Shown piece after piece: positions 17,460 through 26,894 of a DNA stretch of 63,073 nt. The position numbers and the translations under genes are program-made. The notes under the pieces were generated by a model, which made no database searches, was not told where the DNA came from, and saw nothing but the letters and a program-made list of their open reading frames with translations. This DNA comes from an uncultured Saprospiraceae bacterium (GTDB lineage Bacteria > Bacteroidota > Bacteroidia > Chitinophagales > Saprospiraceae), in contig CALLPI010000024.1 of assembly GCA_938015595.1 (NCBI GenBank), forward strand, positions 1 through 63,073. The letters are read 5' to 3'. Within the stretch, counting starts at the first letter, position 1; each line of letters opens with the position of its first letter.

Positions 17460-17785
17460 AGTAAATACAACATCCGGTTCAGACACTGCGGTTTCTAGGT
17501 AGGATACATACCCGAAGCGCACAAAGTAGTGCACCTTTACAGCAGTGCTCGCATGGGCTGGGGCAGGATAGACCTCAAACAAGACCGACAGATCTTCTAT
17601 GCCGACCGCACATTTGTCATAACTCCTGAATTAGGCTTGGAGCTTAATATTTTTACCTTTTTCAAGCTGGGCGTATCCGGTGGCTACCGCTGGAGCCATG
17701 GCGTGGACACCCTGCCCGATACCTGACCAATAAGGACTTCAGCAGCCCAATAGATAGCTTTACCTTCCGCTTGGGCGGATTCTAG
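17460..17785 (+). pseudogene. Decayed outer-membrane-like protein gene fragment
   Basis: The main frame reads SKYNIRFRHCGF, a TAG stop at 17496-17498, then VGYIPEAHKVVHLYSSARMGWGRIDL and TPELGLELNIFTFFKLGVSGGYRW. A frameshift near 17723 leads to LTNKDFSSPIDSFTFRLGGF and a stop at 17785. The composition (alternating hydrophobic residues, GYRW, terminal aromatic Phe) resembles the C-terminus of a beta-barrel outer membrane protein. The 5' part is missing. One nonsense and one frameshift mutation make it a pseudogene. The family is not identified. Confidence 0.65.
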
Positions 17786-18240
17786 CTGGCATACAGGCAA
17801 GGGTAGAGCGGCTACTCTCCTGCCTCTGCTTCTTGTTGCCTGATGTACATTAATACTCGCCTGAGCTTTGTGAATGATGTGGTCGCTACACTACCACCAG
17901 TGAAGCCCAGACTCCGCGCAACGGCTGTACCAGGTAGAACCCTCCGGCAGGACATGACCGTTGGGCGAGGTTGCAAGGCTTTAACTGCTCATATTCTGAC
18001 AGAAAATATTACCCCCGTAGATGTGAGGGATGCATGCAGCCCTAAGGACTAAGAATGGGAGGTGTGCATAGCGCAGAAAGAGGGGATTGCTGCCCCCTAG
18101 CCCCGACCTAGCTTATGCAACGCAGCCGTCAAAATTGAGCTGTTCTTCTGCCTTGCATGCTTCGCCCTAGGTTTTTGCCCTATCTTTGCCCTTGCCTTAC
18201 CAAGGGAGGGCATTGCTTACATCTGGCCAATACCCAAAAA
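17786..18240. other. Non-coding stretch, about 450 bp, nothing recognised
   Basis: No domain or conserved coding frame could be read on either strand; the open frames here lack recognisable motifs. It is probably further decayed sequence continuing the graveyard, plus the promoter of the amylase gene. Confidence 0.4.
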
Positions 18241-21078
18241 ATGAATACTGCCATGACACGCGCTTTTTACCTTTTTTTGCTGCTGGTTTTCGGAGCTTTT
18301 GCTGCAGGGGCGCAGGTTTACACAGACCCTTACTTCCCACGTGACAACCACCCGGTCACCATCTATTTTGATGCTACACAAGGTACAGGCGGCCTAGCCA
18401 ATTGCGGTTGTGCTGTCTATCTACACACTGGTCTAATTACGAACCAAAGTACTAGTCCGAGCGACTGGAAGCACGTGGTCACTACCTGGGGGGTAGCCAA
18501 CCCTGCCTGGCAGATGACCCCAGTGCCCGGGCAGCCCAATCTCTATCGCTTCACTATCAATACCTCCATCAGGCAGTTTTACAATGTACCGGCCAACATC
18601 ACCATCCTCAAGATGGCCTTTGTGTTTCGCAATGCAAATGGCACATTGGAGGGTAAAGCCACAGGTGGAGCGGATATCTTTTATGACGTGTACCCGGCCA
18701 ACCTACCGTTTACAGCGCTGCTGCTGCAGCCCACTCAGCGCACGCTCATTTCCAATGCTGGAGCCAATATACCTGTACGCATGGTCACTTCTGCTACTGC
18801 CAACATTCGCCTGCTAGACAACGGCAACCTGGTGACCCAAACCAATGGCACAGAACTGAACTGGACGCTGAGCGCTACTGCCGGGGAGCATCTCATAGAA
18901 CTCATTGCCAGTGATGGCTCTACGGAGCGCCGCGAGACCTTTGCCTATGCCGTACCGCAAAGCCTGCCCCCCGCCAACCCACCTGCTGGTACTCGCAGGG
19001 GCATCACCTACTTGGGCGATACAGCTGTGCGACTCACGCTATTTGCCCCCAATAAGCCCTATGCTTTCGTCATTGGTAGTTTTAACGATTGGGCGCCTCG
19101 ACAAATGCATCGCAGTACAGATGGCCAGACTTACTGGATTGAAATTAGAGGCCTTACACCCGGGCAGTTCTATACTTTCCAGTACCTACTGGACGGCAAC
19201 ATCCGCATAGCCGATCCGTATAGTACGCTCGTACTAGACCCCGTACACGATGCCTGGATCCCGCCCTCTACCTGGCCCAATCTGCCGCCTTACCCCAGCG
19301 GCCTTACCACCGGCATAGTATCGATGATACAACCTGGGGCACCGGCTTATGTGTGGCAAAGCCAAAACTTCCAGCGCCCACCCAAAAACAAGTTGATCAT
19401 TTATGAACTGCTCATCCGCGACTTCGTGGCAGCTCGCAATTACAGCACACTCATTGACACCCTCGACTACCTGCAGCGCCTGGGCGTGAACGTCATTGAG
19501 CTGATGCCTGTCAATGAATTTGAGGGCAACAGCTCCTGGGGCTATAACCCCTCCTTCCATATGGCGCTGGACAAATACTACGGCACACCCAATGACTTCA
19601 AGCGCTTTGTGGATGCCTGCCACCAGCGCGGCATAGCTGTAGTGCTGGATGTGGTGTATAACCACGCTTTCGGTCAAAGCCCACTGGCACAACTCTACTG
19701 GGACACCGCCAACAATCGCCCGGCCGCTAACAACCCCTGGCTCAACCCCGTAGCACGACACCCCTTCAACGTCGGTTTCGACTTCAACCACGAATCGCAA
19801 GCTACCAAAGACTTCGTGACCCAAGTAATGCAGTACTGGCTCACGGAGTTCAGGATTGACGGCTTCCGCTTCGATCTCTCCAAAGGCTTCACCCAAGTCA
19901 ACTCCGGCAGCAACGTGGGCCTATGGAGCGCCTACGACGCCTCGCGCATTGCCATCCTCAAATTTTATGCCGACCGAGTGTGGGAAACCACGCCGGGCGC
20001 CTACGTCATACTCGAGCACTTTGCCGATAACAACGAAGAACGCGAACTGGCCAACTACGGCATGATGCTGTGGGGCAATATGAACTATGAACACAACGAA
20101 GCCAGCATGGGCTATACCTCCAACTTGACCTGGGGTTCGTATCAAGCACGTGGCTGGAGCAACCCTCACCTGATTACCTACGCTGAAAGTCACGACGAAG
20201 AGCGCTTGATGTATAAGAATCTTCAGTTTGGCAATATGTCGGGTAACTACAATGTGCGCCAGTTGCGCACCTCCCTGCGCCGCATGGAGATGGTAGCGGC
20301 TTTCCTTTATACCTTGCCCGGCCCCAAAATGTTGTGGCAATTTGGTGAACTGGGCTATGATTTCTCCATCTTTACCTGCGAAAATGGTACGGTGCAGCAA
20401 AGCAACGATGGCTGCAAACTCTCGCCCAAGCCCATCCGATGGGACTACTACAACCAACCTGACCGTCGTCGCCTCTTCGACATTACCAGTGCGCTCATTC
20501 ACCTGAAAAAGAATCAGGATGCCTTCAGCACGGCCACTTTCAGTGCAAACCTGAGCACGCCCGCTAAAACCATACACCTCTTGCACCCCTCCATGAATGT
20601 GGCCCTGCAGGGCAACTTCGACGTGCAGTCGCGCAACATCCCCAACCCTTTCCCTACTACTGGCTGGTGGTACGACTACTTCAGCGGCGACAGCCTACTG
20701 GTAACCAACCTCTCTGCGCCCCTCAGTTTCTTCCCAGGCGAGTACCGGCTCTACACCAGCGTGCGGCTACCGGCACCGGCAGCCGGATACCTAACTTCGG
20801 CTTCTAACCCGCTTGCGCCCGTATGGGATGTAGAGATTATGCCCAACCCTAGTCCAAGTGGTGCCGGGCAGTTGATCTTTGGAATAGACCGCCGTGCCCA
20901 GGTACACATAGAAGTGTTGGACTTGTGGGGGCGGCGTGTGGCGCAGCCTATACGACATAGTATGCTGGATGCCGGCGAGCATTCCTTTGAATTGCCAAAG
21001 GGTCTGCCCACTGGCGCATACTTGGTGCGCATCCAGGTGAACGGCCAGGCAAGTACACGGCGCTGGATCGTGCTGTAA
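18241..21078 (+). CDS. Secreted GH13 alpha-amylase family glycosidase with T9SS type A sorting domain
   Basis: Hydrolyses alpha-glucans such as starch or glycogen at the cell surface or outside. Start ATG 18241 gives 945 residues: a signal peptide (about 1-25), an N-terminal beta domain common in Bacteroidota amylases (to about 155), an Ig-like linker domain, a CBM48/E-set-like domain (around 255-335, VIGSFNDWAP), and the GH13 barrel (about 370-780). The barrel carries DVVYNHAF, the nucleophile Asp545 in FRFDLSKG, the acid/base Glu592 in YVILEHF, and the transition-state Asp652 in AESHDEER. The last 80 residues are a T9SS type A sorting domain (MPNPSPSG...GRRV...GAYLVRI). It stands alone; no susCD pair is adjacent. 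Confidence 0.95.
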   Translation: MNTAMTRAFYLFLLLVFGAFAAGAQVYTDPYFPRDNHPVTIYFDATQGTGGLANCGCAVYLHTGLITNQSTSPSDWKHVVTTWGVANPAWQMTPVPGQPNLYRFTINTSIRQFYNVPANITILKMAFVFRNANGTLEGKATGGADIFYDVYPANLPFTALLLQPTQRTLISNAGANIPVRMVTSATANIRLLDNGNLVTQTNGTELNWTLSATAGEHLIELIASDGSTERRETFAYAVPQSLPPANPPAGTRRGITYLGDTAVRLTLFAPNKPYAFVIGSFNDWAPRQMHRSTDGQTYWIEIRGLTPGQFYTFQYLLDGNIRIADPYSTLVLDPVHDAWIPPSTWPNLPPYPSGLTTGIVSMIQPGAPAYVWQSQNFQRPPKNKLIIYELLIRDFVAARNYSTLIDTLDYLQRLGVNVIELMPVNEFEGNSSWGYNPSFHMALDKYYGTPNDFKRFVDACHQRGIAVVLDVVYNHAFGQSPLAQLYWDTANNRPAANNPWLNPVARHPFNVGFDFNHESQATKDFVTQVMQYWLTEFRIDGFRFDLSKGFTQVNSGSNVGLWSAYDASRIAILKFYADRVWETTPGAYVILEHFADNNEERELANYGMMLWGNMNYEHNEASMGYTSNLTWGSYQARGWSNPHLITYAESHDEERLMYKNLQFGNMSGNYNVRQLRTSLRRMEMVAAFLYTLPGPKMLWQFGELGYDFSIFTCENGTVQQSNDGCKLSPKPIRWDYYNQPDRRRLFDITSALIHLKKNQDAFSTATFSANLSTPAKTIHLLHPSMNVALQGNFDVQSRNIPNPFPTTGWWYDYFSGDSLLVTNLSAPLSFFPGEYRLYTSVRLPAPAAGYLTSASNPLAPVWDVEIMPNPSPSGAGQLIFGIDRRAQVHIEVLDLWGRRVAQPIRHSMLDAGEHSFELPKGLPTGAYLVRIQVNGQASTRRWIVL

Positions 21079-21211
21079 AAGCACGGTACGGTATAGCCTA
21101 GAAATGGCATAGTGCCCAGCCACATTGCCAAGTGTGTGCTCTGGTTTGCGCAAAATATTTTTGAGCCAATTTCGCTGCGGATTGTTTCAATTGAGCTTTA
21201 ATTTAAAGCCC

Positions 21212-22621
21212 ATGCTGCGCCAACGCATTCATGTCATTTGGCTCAAGCGCGACTTGCGCACGCAAGACCACCTACCGCTGCACGCCGCCGAGCAGGCTGG
21301 GCTGCCATATATCCCCGTGTTTATTCTAGAACCTTCCTTGATACAGTTGCCCGATACGTCGTTGCGCCATCTTCAGTTTCAGTACCATTCAGTACAGGAT
21401 ATGAACCGCCGCCTGGCACCGTTTGGCCAGCGAGTGGAAATATGCTTTGGCGAGGCGGAAGAAGTATTTCGGCATTTGCTCCAGTCCTTTGAACTGGCAG
21501 GGGTGTATAGCTACCAGGAAAGCGGCATCCGCCCCACCTGGGAACGCGATAAGCGAGTAAAACGCCTGCTCCAACAGCACGGTACGCCCTGGCACGAGTA
21601 CCAGCGAGACGGTATCCAACGGGCGTTGAAAACTCTGGATGACTGGAAAGATGCCTGGCAGAAGGTCATGCAGCAACCAATAGTTGAGAATGGCTACGGT
21701 CGTTGTACCCACCCATACTGGTCGCACCCATTCCAAATGCCCGCTAATTTAGAAGCTCAACTCCAGGCTTATCCTGAGACTTTTCAGCCCGCCGGCGAAA
21801 CCTGGGCCTGGCGATATTTGCGTTCCTTTCTTACCGACAGGGGGCGCCATTATTCTCGCCACATCTCCAAGCCACTGGAAAGCCGAAAAGGCTGCAGCCG
21901 CTTGTCGCCGTACCTAGCTTGGGGCAACATGAGCATCCGACAAGCATACCAAGCCACCCGAGAGGCTATGCGCACTATGCCCAACAGCCGACCTTACGAG
22001 AACTTCCTGACCCGCCTACACTGGCATTGCCACTTCATTCAAAAGTTCGAAAACAACTGCGACTACGACCGCCACTGCATGGACTATAGCTGCGAAACCC
22101 TGCCATACCGCGACAACTCCACCGCCCTCCGCGCCTGGGAAACCGGCCATACCGGCGTTCCTCTGGTAGATGCCGCCATGCGCTGCCTACATGCTACAGG
22201 CTGGATCAACTTTCGCATGCGCGCCATGCTGGTCTCATTTTTAGCGCATCACTTATTCCAGGACTGGCGCAAGGGCATGCACCACCTGGCCAGGTTGTTT
22301 CTGGACTATGAGCCAGGCATTCACTACCCGCAGTTCCAGATGCAGGCTGGCGTCACAGGCCGGCACATCGTACGGGTCTATAACCCTGTAAAAAATGGCC
22401 ACAAGCACGACCCCTGCGGCGCTTTCGTACGGCAGTGGGTCCCGGAGTTGGCTCAAATACCCGACACCTTTATACATGAGCCTTGGAAACTCAGTGCCCT
22501 AGAGCAGGTCATGTACGGCGTGACACTGGGCCAAGACTATCCAGCACCCATTGTGCGCCTGGAAGATAAAGCCCGTGAAGCCAGGGAGTGGATCTGGGGG
22601 TTGAGAAAATCGGTTTCTTGA
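21212..22621 (+). CDS. Deoxyribodipyrimidine photolyase / cryptochrome family protein
   Basis: Light-driven repair of pyrimidine dimers, or a blue-light receptor. 469 residues: an N-terminal photolyase alpha/beta domain ([19 protein letters not shown], about 1-135) and a C-terminal FAD-binding helical domain with [41 protein letters not shown] and the [18 protein letters not shown] end. The start is ATG 21212, directly before the conserved first strand; the in-frame upstream ATG at 21125 adds an unconserved segment. This subgroup often travels with DUF2256 and an SDR; here those two lie 19 kb away, so the set appears split. Repair versus signalling function cannot be decided from sequence alone. 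Confidence 0.92.
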   Translation: MLRQRIHVIWLKRDLRTQDHLPLHAAEQAGLPYIPVFILEPSLIQLPDTSLRHLQFQYHSVQDMNRRLAPFGQRVEICFGEAEEVFRHLLQSFELAGVYSYQESGIRPTWERDKRVKRLLQQHGTPWHEYQRDGIQRALKTLDDWKDAWQKVMQQPIVENGYGRCTHPYWSHPFQMPANLEAQLQAYPETFQPAGETWAWRYLRSFLTDRGRHYSRHISKPLESRKGCSRLSPYLAWGNMSIRQAYQATREAMRTMPNSRPYENFLTRLHWHCHFIQKFENNCDYDRHCMDYSCETLPYRDNSTALRAWETGHTGVPLVDAAMRCLHATGWINFRMRAMLVSFLAHHLFQDWRKGMHHLARLFLDYEPGIHYPQFQMQAGVTGRHIVRVYNPVKNGHKHDPCGAFVRQWVPELAQIPDTFIHEPWKLSALEQVMYGVTLGQDYPAPIVRLEDKAREAREWIWGLRKSVS

Positions 22622-22743
22622 CGTGCATCTACTCGTATGAGCCAACTACCACATGGGCTCTGCTCGGTGTATCATGCAATGAGCAATCAGTTTTAGACCA
22701 AAGAAAATCAGTTTAGCCAGCGCATACACCCCCCTCTCTTATT

Positions 22744-22811
22744 TACTTCAACTCGCCAGGTTTTGTGCACAACATCTGCCAGTCATGCACAAAACCTGGC
22801 GTCGCTCAGTA
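22744..22811 (+). repeat. 68-bp dispersed hairpin repeat, copy D
   Basis: TACTTCAACTC flank, left arm GCCAGGTTTTGTGC, loop, right arm GCACAAAACCTGGC, and GTCGCTCAGTA flank. In this copy the two arms are perfectly complementary: relative to copy A, the right arm carries the compensating T-to-C change opposite the AGG of the left arm. It lies downstream of the photolyase gene. Confidence 0.92.
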
Positions 22812-22967
22812 CATAAAGCGTAGGAAGAGAGCGCGCGCGTATTGTATGGTAGGATAAATTAGCCCAGGGGCTTCTGTGCCTCACATTAGCGCAGTGTCGG
22901 GCAAAATTACCAGCCAAATGCCGGGTGCTTGGGTATTATTTTTGAAAAAACAATCCAGACGCACACA

Positions 22968-23205
22968 TGAACGAATCGGCATGCAGCCATTTTTCTACCA
23001 GTGCACTTTTCGCAGTTTCACTTGGGTTCTGATTGACCTGCACATCGGTCGCGCTTACAAACTGCTGGACACCGAACACACTGTGGCGCAGGCGTCAGTG
23101 CAGTAGGCTTTAACAACCTAGCTAACTTCAAACCAACTGTTAAAGAAATACCGTGCTTGCACTCTCTGGAGGCATTGAAAAAAGTATCTGAAGGAAAGCG
23201 ACTTT
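22968..23205 (+). pseudogene. Decayed AraC-family transcriptional regulator, C-terminal fragment
   Basis: Three reading frames together rebuild the end of an AraC helix-turn-helix domain: MNESACSHF; then RSFTWVLIDLHIGRAYKLL and DTEHTVAQAS; then AVGFNNLANF after a shift near 23098; then QLLKKYRACTLWRH, a stop, and KKYLKE after another shift. This matches the AraC pattern LxxxRIxxAxxLL ... VAxxxGFNNLxNFxRxFKKxxGxTPxxYRKKY. Several frameshifts and stops make it non-functional. The N-terminal sensor half is not recognisable. The rest of 22816-23335 holds nothing else identifiable. Confidence 0.75.
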
Positions 23206-23335
23206 GACTAGGCCCAACAGCCTAAGCCCTGGTAGTTTGCCTGGGTGCATACTGCTTTTCAAGAGGTAGTGCAGCCGGCGAGCTATGCACTCCATGGCTC
23301 TGCTTTTGATTTCTGCGCTGTTTTATTCCACTCTT

Positions 23336-25096
23336 TTATTTGCCCTGGTACAACTCCTTGAGTGTACGCTCGTATTGCTTCAAAATGTGGCTGCGGCGCA
23401 GTTTGAGTGTTGGGGTCAAGTGTCCGGATTGCTCCGTCCAGGATTCGTGCAGGAGCGCAAATTTCTTCACGCGCTGGTGGTGCGGCAGGGGTTCGCAGCA
23501 GCGCTCCACCTCTTCCTCCATAAAGCGGAGTACTTTCGGGTGTAGCGCCATAAACTGGGGTGCCGTCCAGTGTACGTTATTTTGGTGACACCAGGCTTCC
23601 AGTTGTACAAAATCAGGCAAGATGAGCGCTGCGGTAAAGGGTTTGTCGGCGCCACACACCAGGCAATTTTCGATATATGGCGATTCCAGCAAGGCTCGCT
23701 CCACTGCCTGCGGTGCTACATAGCGGCCACTGCTGAGTTTGAAGAGGTCTTTTTGGCGGTCGGTAATTTGCAGGAAGCGCTTGTACACAAACTTACCTAC
23801 ATCGCCGGTATGGAGCCAACCTTCGGCATCAATAGCTGCACGAGTATCTTCTGGGCGGTTCAGGTAGCCCAACATCACATTAGGGCCGCGCACCAGTATT
23901 TCACCCTCGCCTTGCTCATCTGGCTCGTGTATGCGCACCTCCACTCCTGGGATAGGAATGCCCACTGTGCCGAAGCGTACCCCACCAGGATCAAAGCGAT
24001 TGAATGCCACTACCGGTGAGCTCTCAGTCAGGCCGTACCCTTCGCGTATGTGGATGCGCGCTGCTGAAAACAGCCGCCCTAATTGCGGACTGAGCGCCGC
24101 CGCACCTACCATAATGCCCCGAATATGCCCGCCCAGTGCGCGCCGCCAGTGCCGAAACACCAGCCAATCGGCCAGTGCCAGTTGTATCCAGAAGGCGGGC
24201 GGAAAAGTCTTGCCGGTTTTGTACTGCCGGCCTAGACCCAATGCCCAGGCCATGATCCAACGGCTCAGCGCAGAATGCTTAGCCGCCGCCTGTATGCCTG
24301 CATAGAATTTTTCCAGCACCCGAGGCACTGCCGTGAAGTAGTGCGGGCGGGCGGCCCGCAGGTCGCGCATTAGCGTGCCGGCTTGCTCCGGGTAGTATAT
24401 GGTAGCCCCGACAGCCATGTAAGCATACGTGACCGTGCGCTCAAAAATGTGGCTCAGCGGCAAAAAACTGAATACGCGATGGGTGTAGTCCATCGGAGCC
24501 AGGGCAATAATAGACTTGATATTGCTCACAATATTGCGATGTGAGAGCATCACGCCCTTTGGCTCGCCAGTAGAACCCGATGTGTAAATGATAGTGGCCA
24601 GGTCAGTATCTTGTATGGCATCGCTCAATTGCTGGATGCGTCTTCGTGCGGCTTCATCCACGGGGTGCAATGGCAGGGCAGCGCTACCTTCCAGATGCCA
24701 TATTTGCCGCAGGTGATCGCTAGCCAGAGTGCGCAGGCGATTTTCCAGCTCTATATCTGATACAATGCAGCGTTGTATTTGCGCATCTTGGAGGATGTAG
24801 GTCACTTCGGCGTCGGATGCAGCAGCGTGTATGGGCGTCACGATAGCGCCAATTTGCTGCAAGGCAAAGTCGTGAAAATGCCACAGCGGCTGGTTGTCGC
24901 GGCAGAGCATGCCCACCCTCTCGCCGGGCACCACGCCAGCCTCCAGGAGTGCGGCGCTCAAGGCTTGCACAAGCCCAACTGCTTCTTTGGAGGAGTATTG
25001 CTTTTCGCCCTGGGCCGTCGCTCGGCTGAAGGCTACCGCCTTGGCATAGCGCGCCTCCTGGTAGGGCAGTATGTCAAACAGGCGAAGAAAGTCCAT
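23336..25096 (-). CDS. AMP-dependent long-chain acyl-CoA synthetase
   Basis: Activates fatty acids to acyl-CoA via an acyl-adenylate. 586 residues, with the P-loop-like IIYTSGSTGEPKGVMLSHRN (A3), GYGLTESSPV (A5), the GWLHTGDVG block (A7) and ITDRQKDLFKLSSGRYVAPQ (A8 with the adenylation hinge). The FadD15/ACSL-like layout with the LSHIFERTVTYAYMAVGATIYY segment is clear. It is monocistronic on the minus strand; its start lies near the divergent FKBP promoter. The exact chain length of the substrate cannot be inferred. Confidence 0.93.
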   Translation of the reverse strand: MDFLRLFDILPYQEARYAKAVAFSRATAQGEKQYSSKEAVGLVQALSAALLEAGVVPGERVGMLCRDNQPLWHFHDFALQQIGAIVTPIHAAASDAEVTYILQDAQIQRCIVSDIELENRLRTLASDHLRQIWHLEGSAALPLHPVDEAARRRIQQLSDAIQDTDLATIIYTSGSTGEPKGVMLSHRNIVSNIKSIIALAPMDYTHRVFSFLPLSHIFERTVTYAYMAVGATIYYPEQAGTLMRDLRAARPHYFTAVPRVLEKFYAGIQAAAKHSALSRWIMAWALGLGRQYKTGKTFPPAFWIQLALADWLVFRHWRRALGGHIRGIMVGAAALSPQLGRLFSAARIHIREGYGLTESSPVVAFNRFDPGGVRFGTVGIPIPGVEVRIHEPDEQGEGEILVRGPNVMLGYLNRPEDTRAAIDAEGWLHTGDVGKFVYKRFLQITDRQKDLFKLSSGRYVAPQAVERALLESPYIENCLVCGADKPFTAALILPDFVQLEAWCHQNNVHWTAPQFMALHPKVLRFMEEEVERCCEPLPHHQRVKKFALLHESWTEQSGHLTPTLKLRRSHILKQYERTLKELYQGK

Positions 25097-25131
25097 TAGC
25101 CAGTTTCAGATGCTTTGCACAAAAATAGTAA

Positions 25132-25139
25132 TACCTTTG
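25132..25139 (+). promoter_or_regulatory. -7 box of the FKBP lipoprotein gene
   Basis: TACCTTTG matches the Bacteroidota TAnnTTTG consensus, 27 nt before the ATG. A TTTG at 25114-25117 is closer than the usual -33 spacing, so the upstream element is uncertain. Confidence 0.55.
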
Positions 25140-25166
25140 TCTTTGCAAAACCAAACCGCTTGCACC

Positions 25167-25619
25167 ATGAAAAATTCTGCACTTTGGGCGTTGCTTCCCG
25201 CAATCGTTTTTGTTTTTTTGCACTGCAACAAAGAAACCCAGGCTGAAACTGATAAGCGCCTCATTCAGGCATACCTGAGCGCTCGCAACATCTCTGCCCA
25301 GGAGCACCCTGCTGGCATATTCTACGTCATTGAGCAGGAAGGCACAGGGGCGCACCCTGCTCCCAATGCCACTGTAACAGTTAAGTACCGAGGCTATCTA
25401 CTCAACGGCAATGTGTTTGACCAAACCGCCCCCAACCAGGCGGCCACTTTCCCTCTAGCCAGTCTCATTGAAGGCTGGAAAATTGCTATTCCTCTGCTAA
25501 AAAAGGGGGGCAAAGGTACGTTTTGGATTCCTTCTGCGTTAGGATATGGTGCATCGGCCTTGCCCGGCATACCGGCCAATTCGGTGCTCGTTTTCGATAT
25601 TGAACTGGTCAATTTTTAA
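25167..25619 (+). CDS. FKBP-type peptidyl-prolyl isomerase, lipoprotein
   Basis: A protein of 150 residues that accelerates proline isomerisation in the cell envelope. The start is ATG 25167, which yields a lipoprotein signal: hydrophobic stretch then FLHCNKE with the lipidation Cys at about residue 19. The FKBP core shows VTVKYRGYLLNGNVFDQT, LIEGWKIAIPLLKKGGKGTFWIPSALGYG and NSVLVFDIEL, with the conserved W and Y of the active site. The first ATG of the open frame (25071) is rejected because it overlaps the divergent gene and lacks a signal peptide. The following secreted protein gene begins 7 nt downstream, so the two are likely one operon. Confidence 0.92.
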   Translation: MKNSALWALLPAIVFVFLHCNKETQAETDKRLIQAYLSARNISAQEHPAGIFYVIEQEGTGAHPAPNATVTVKYRGYLLNGNVFDQTAPNQAATFPLASLIEGWKIAIPLLKKGGKGTFWIPSALGYGASALPGIPANSVLVFDIELVNF

Positions 25620-25626
25620 TCGTCTC

Positions 25627-26337
25627 ATGCACATTATTACCCTGCGCCATGCATACTGGCAGTTCTTATTTTGTATGCTGACCTCAGTTTTAGCTGCGCA
25701 AGGCAAGTACCCTGTAGCTGATTATCTACCCAACCACCTGGGCGACAGCCTCCGTTTTCAAATTATAGCACCAGAGGCAGGCGGGCACTTCATTGTGGCC
25801 TGGCCCGACACTCAGGTCTTTCGAAAGCAAACTGTGCTCAAGCGCACCGAAAGCACCGGCGCATGGCGCCTGGAGACCATCGCCCCCGACAAAGGCTGGC
25901 AATGGTACGCACTCAGCCTGCAGCGCGGCCGGGAAATGGTGTTTGAAACGCCCCTTTTAGTACTACCTGCCGAGGCAGAACACGGCGCCACGTATCGCCA
26001 GGCAGCCAACTTCACCGTATATGCCGGCGGGCGCAAGCAAGGTGGCGGCGCACTCACCGTCGAAGTCAAAGTAGAAGGCAAGGACAGCAGCCGCACGCCG
26101 CTGCGCAACTTTGACGACTGCCTGGTCATCATTACTACCTTGATCCATACCGACCCCGATGGTATCCGCCGCGGCTACGAAGCCAAAGAATGGTATGCCA
26201 GGCATTTTGGATTGGTCAAAATGGCGGGCGAGTCCTTTGCCCTTGACAGCCGTGGCAACCGACTGCGCGCCCAGAAAAGCGCCATTATGCTGGAGAAAGC
26301 CAAGATTGGCGGCGAGCTCTATCGCTGGAATCCCTAA
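25627..26337 (+). CDS. Secreted protein of unknown function
   Basis: A protein of 236 residues starting at ATG 25627 with a signal peptide (about 1-24, SVLAAQ). The mature part is mainly beta and contains YLPNHLGDSLRFQ, GARKQ-like turns, and a C-terminal YEAKEWYARHFGLVKMAGE stretch. That last pattern (EWYAxxxGLVK) recurs in small Bacteroidota proteins that follow periplasmic folding factors, but no domain name can be assigned. It lies 7 nt after the FKBP gene and overlaps the convergent Lrp gene by 4 nt. The location is probably periplasmic or outer membrane. Confidence 0.75.
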   Translation: MHIITLRHAYWQFLFCMLTSVLAAQGKYPVADYLPNHLGDSLRFQIIAPEAGGHFIVAWPDTQVFRKQTVLKRTESTGAWRLETIAPDKGWQWYALSLQRGREMVFETPLLVLPAEAEHGATYRQAANFTVYAGGRKQGGGALTVEVKVEGKDSSRTPLRNFDDCLVIITTLIHTDPDGIRRGYEAKEWYARHFGLVKMAGESFALDSRGNRLRAQKSAIMLEKAKIGGELYRWNP

Positions 26338-26804
26338 ACCGGCAGTGAAATCGGGCGGTCTATGCCTTCTTCTAACGAGATAAAGGTCTCGGTGCGCTGT
26401 ATGCCGAGTATTTTCTGAATCTTGTCGTGCAAGACCTCGCGCAGGTGATTGGTGTCTTTGCAGATTACTTTGGCAAAAATGTTGTATAGCCCGGTAGTGT
26501 AGTGCAGGCTCACCACTTCAGGTATTTCCTTGAGCTGCTTGACGGCCTCGTCGTACAACGAACTTTTGTCCAGATAAATACCCAGAAAGGCGCAGATATC
26601 GTAGCCTAGTTTGGCGTAGTCCACTGACAGGGAGTACCCCTTGACCACGCCAGCATCCTCCAGTTTTTTCATGCGCACGTGTATAGTGCCTCCTGACACA
26701 GAAAGATGTTTGGCAATATCGGTGTAGGGCTGTTTGGCATTGCGCATGAGCATGGCCAGTATCTTGCGGTCTAGGTCATCTACCTCAAACTCCTTATGGT
26801 TCAT
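26334..26804 (-). CDS. Lrp/AsnC family transcriptional regulator
   Basis: A DNA-binding regulator of amino-acid metabolism, 156 residues. N-terminal helix-turn-helix (LDRKILAMLMRNAKQPYTDIAKHL ... SGGTIHVRMKKLEDAGVVKGY) and a C-terminal RAM domain (about 75-150) for effector binding and octamer formation. The sequence HYTTGLYNIFAKVICKD is typical of RAM beta strands. The upstream sequence on the minus strand contains TATTTTCG, a near match to the -7 box. Lrp is often autoregulated; the upstream LpxD gene is on the same strand but 90 nt away. The ligand is not predictable. Confidence 0.93.
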   Translation of the reverse strand: MNHKEFEVDDLDRKILAMLMRNAKQPYTDIAKHLSVSGGTIHVRMKKLEDAGVVKGYSLSVDYAKLGYDICAFLGIYLDKSSLYDEAVKQLKEIPEVVSLHYTTGLYNIFAKVICKDTNHLREVLHDKIQKILGIQRTETFISLEEGIDRPISLPV

Positions 26805-26894
26805 TATTTTGAAAATTTAGGCTACGAAAATAGCTAAAATGTAGCGATACTGCAAAAAACAACGCTTTTTTTTAACACTGTTTAATAAATACGC

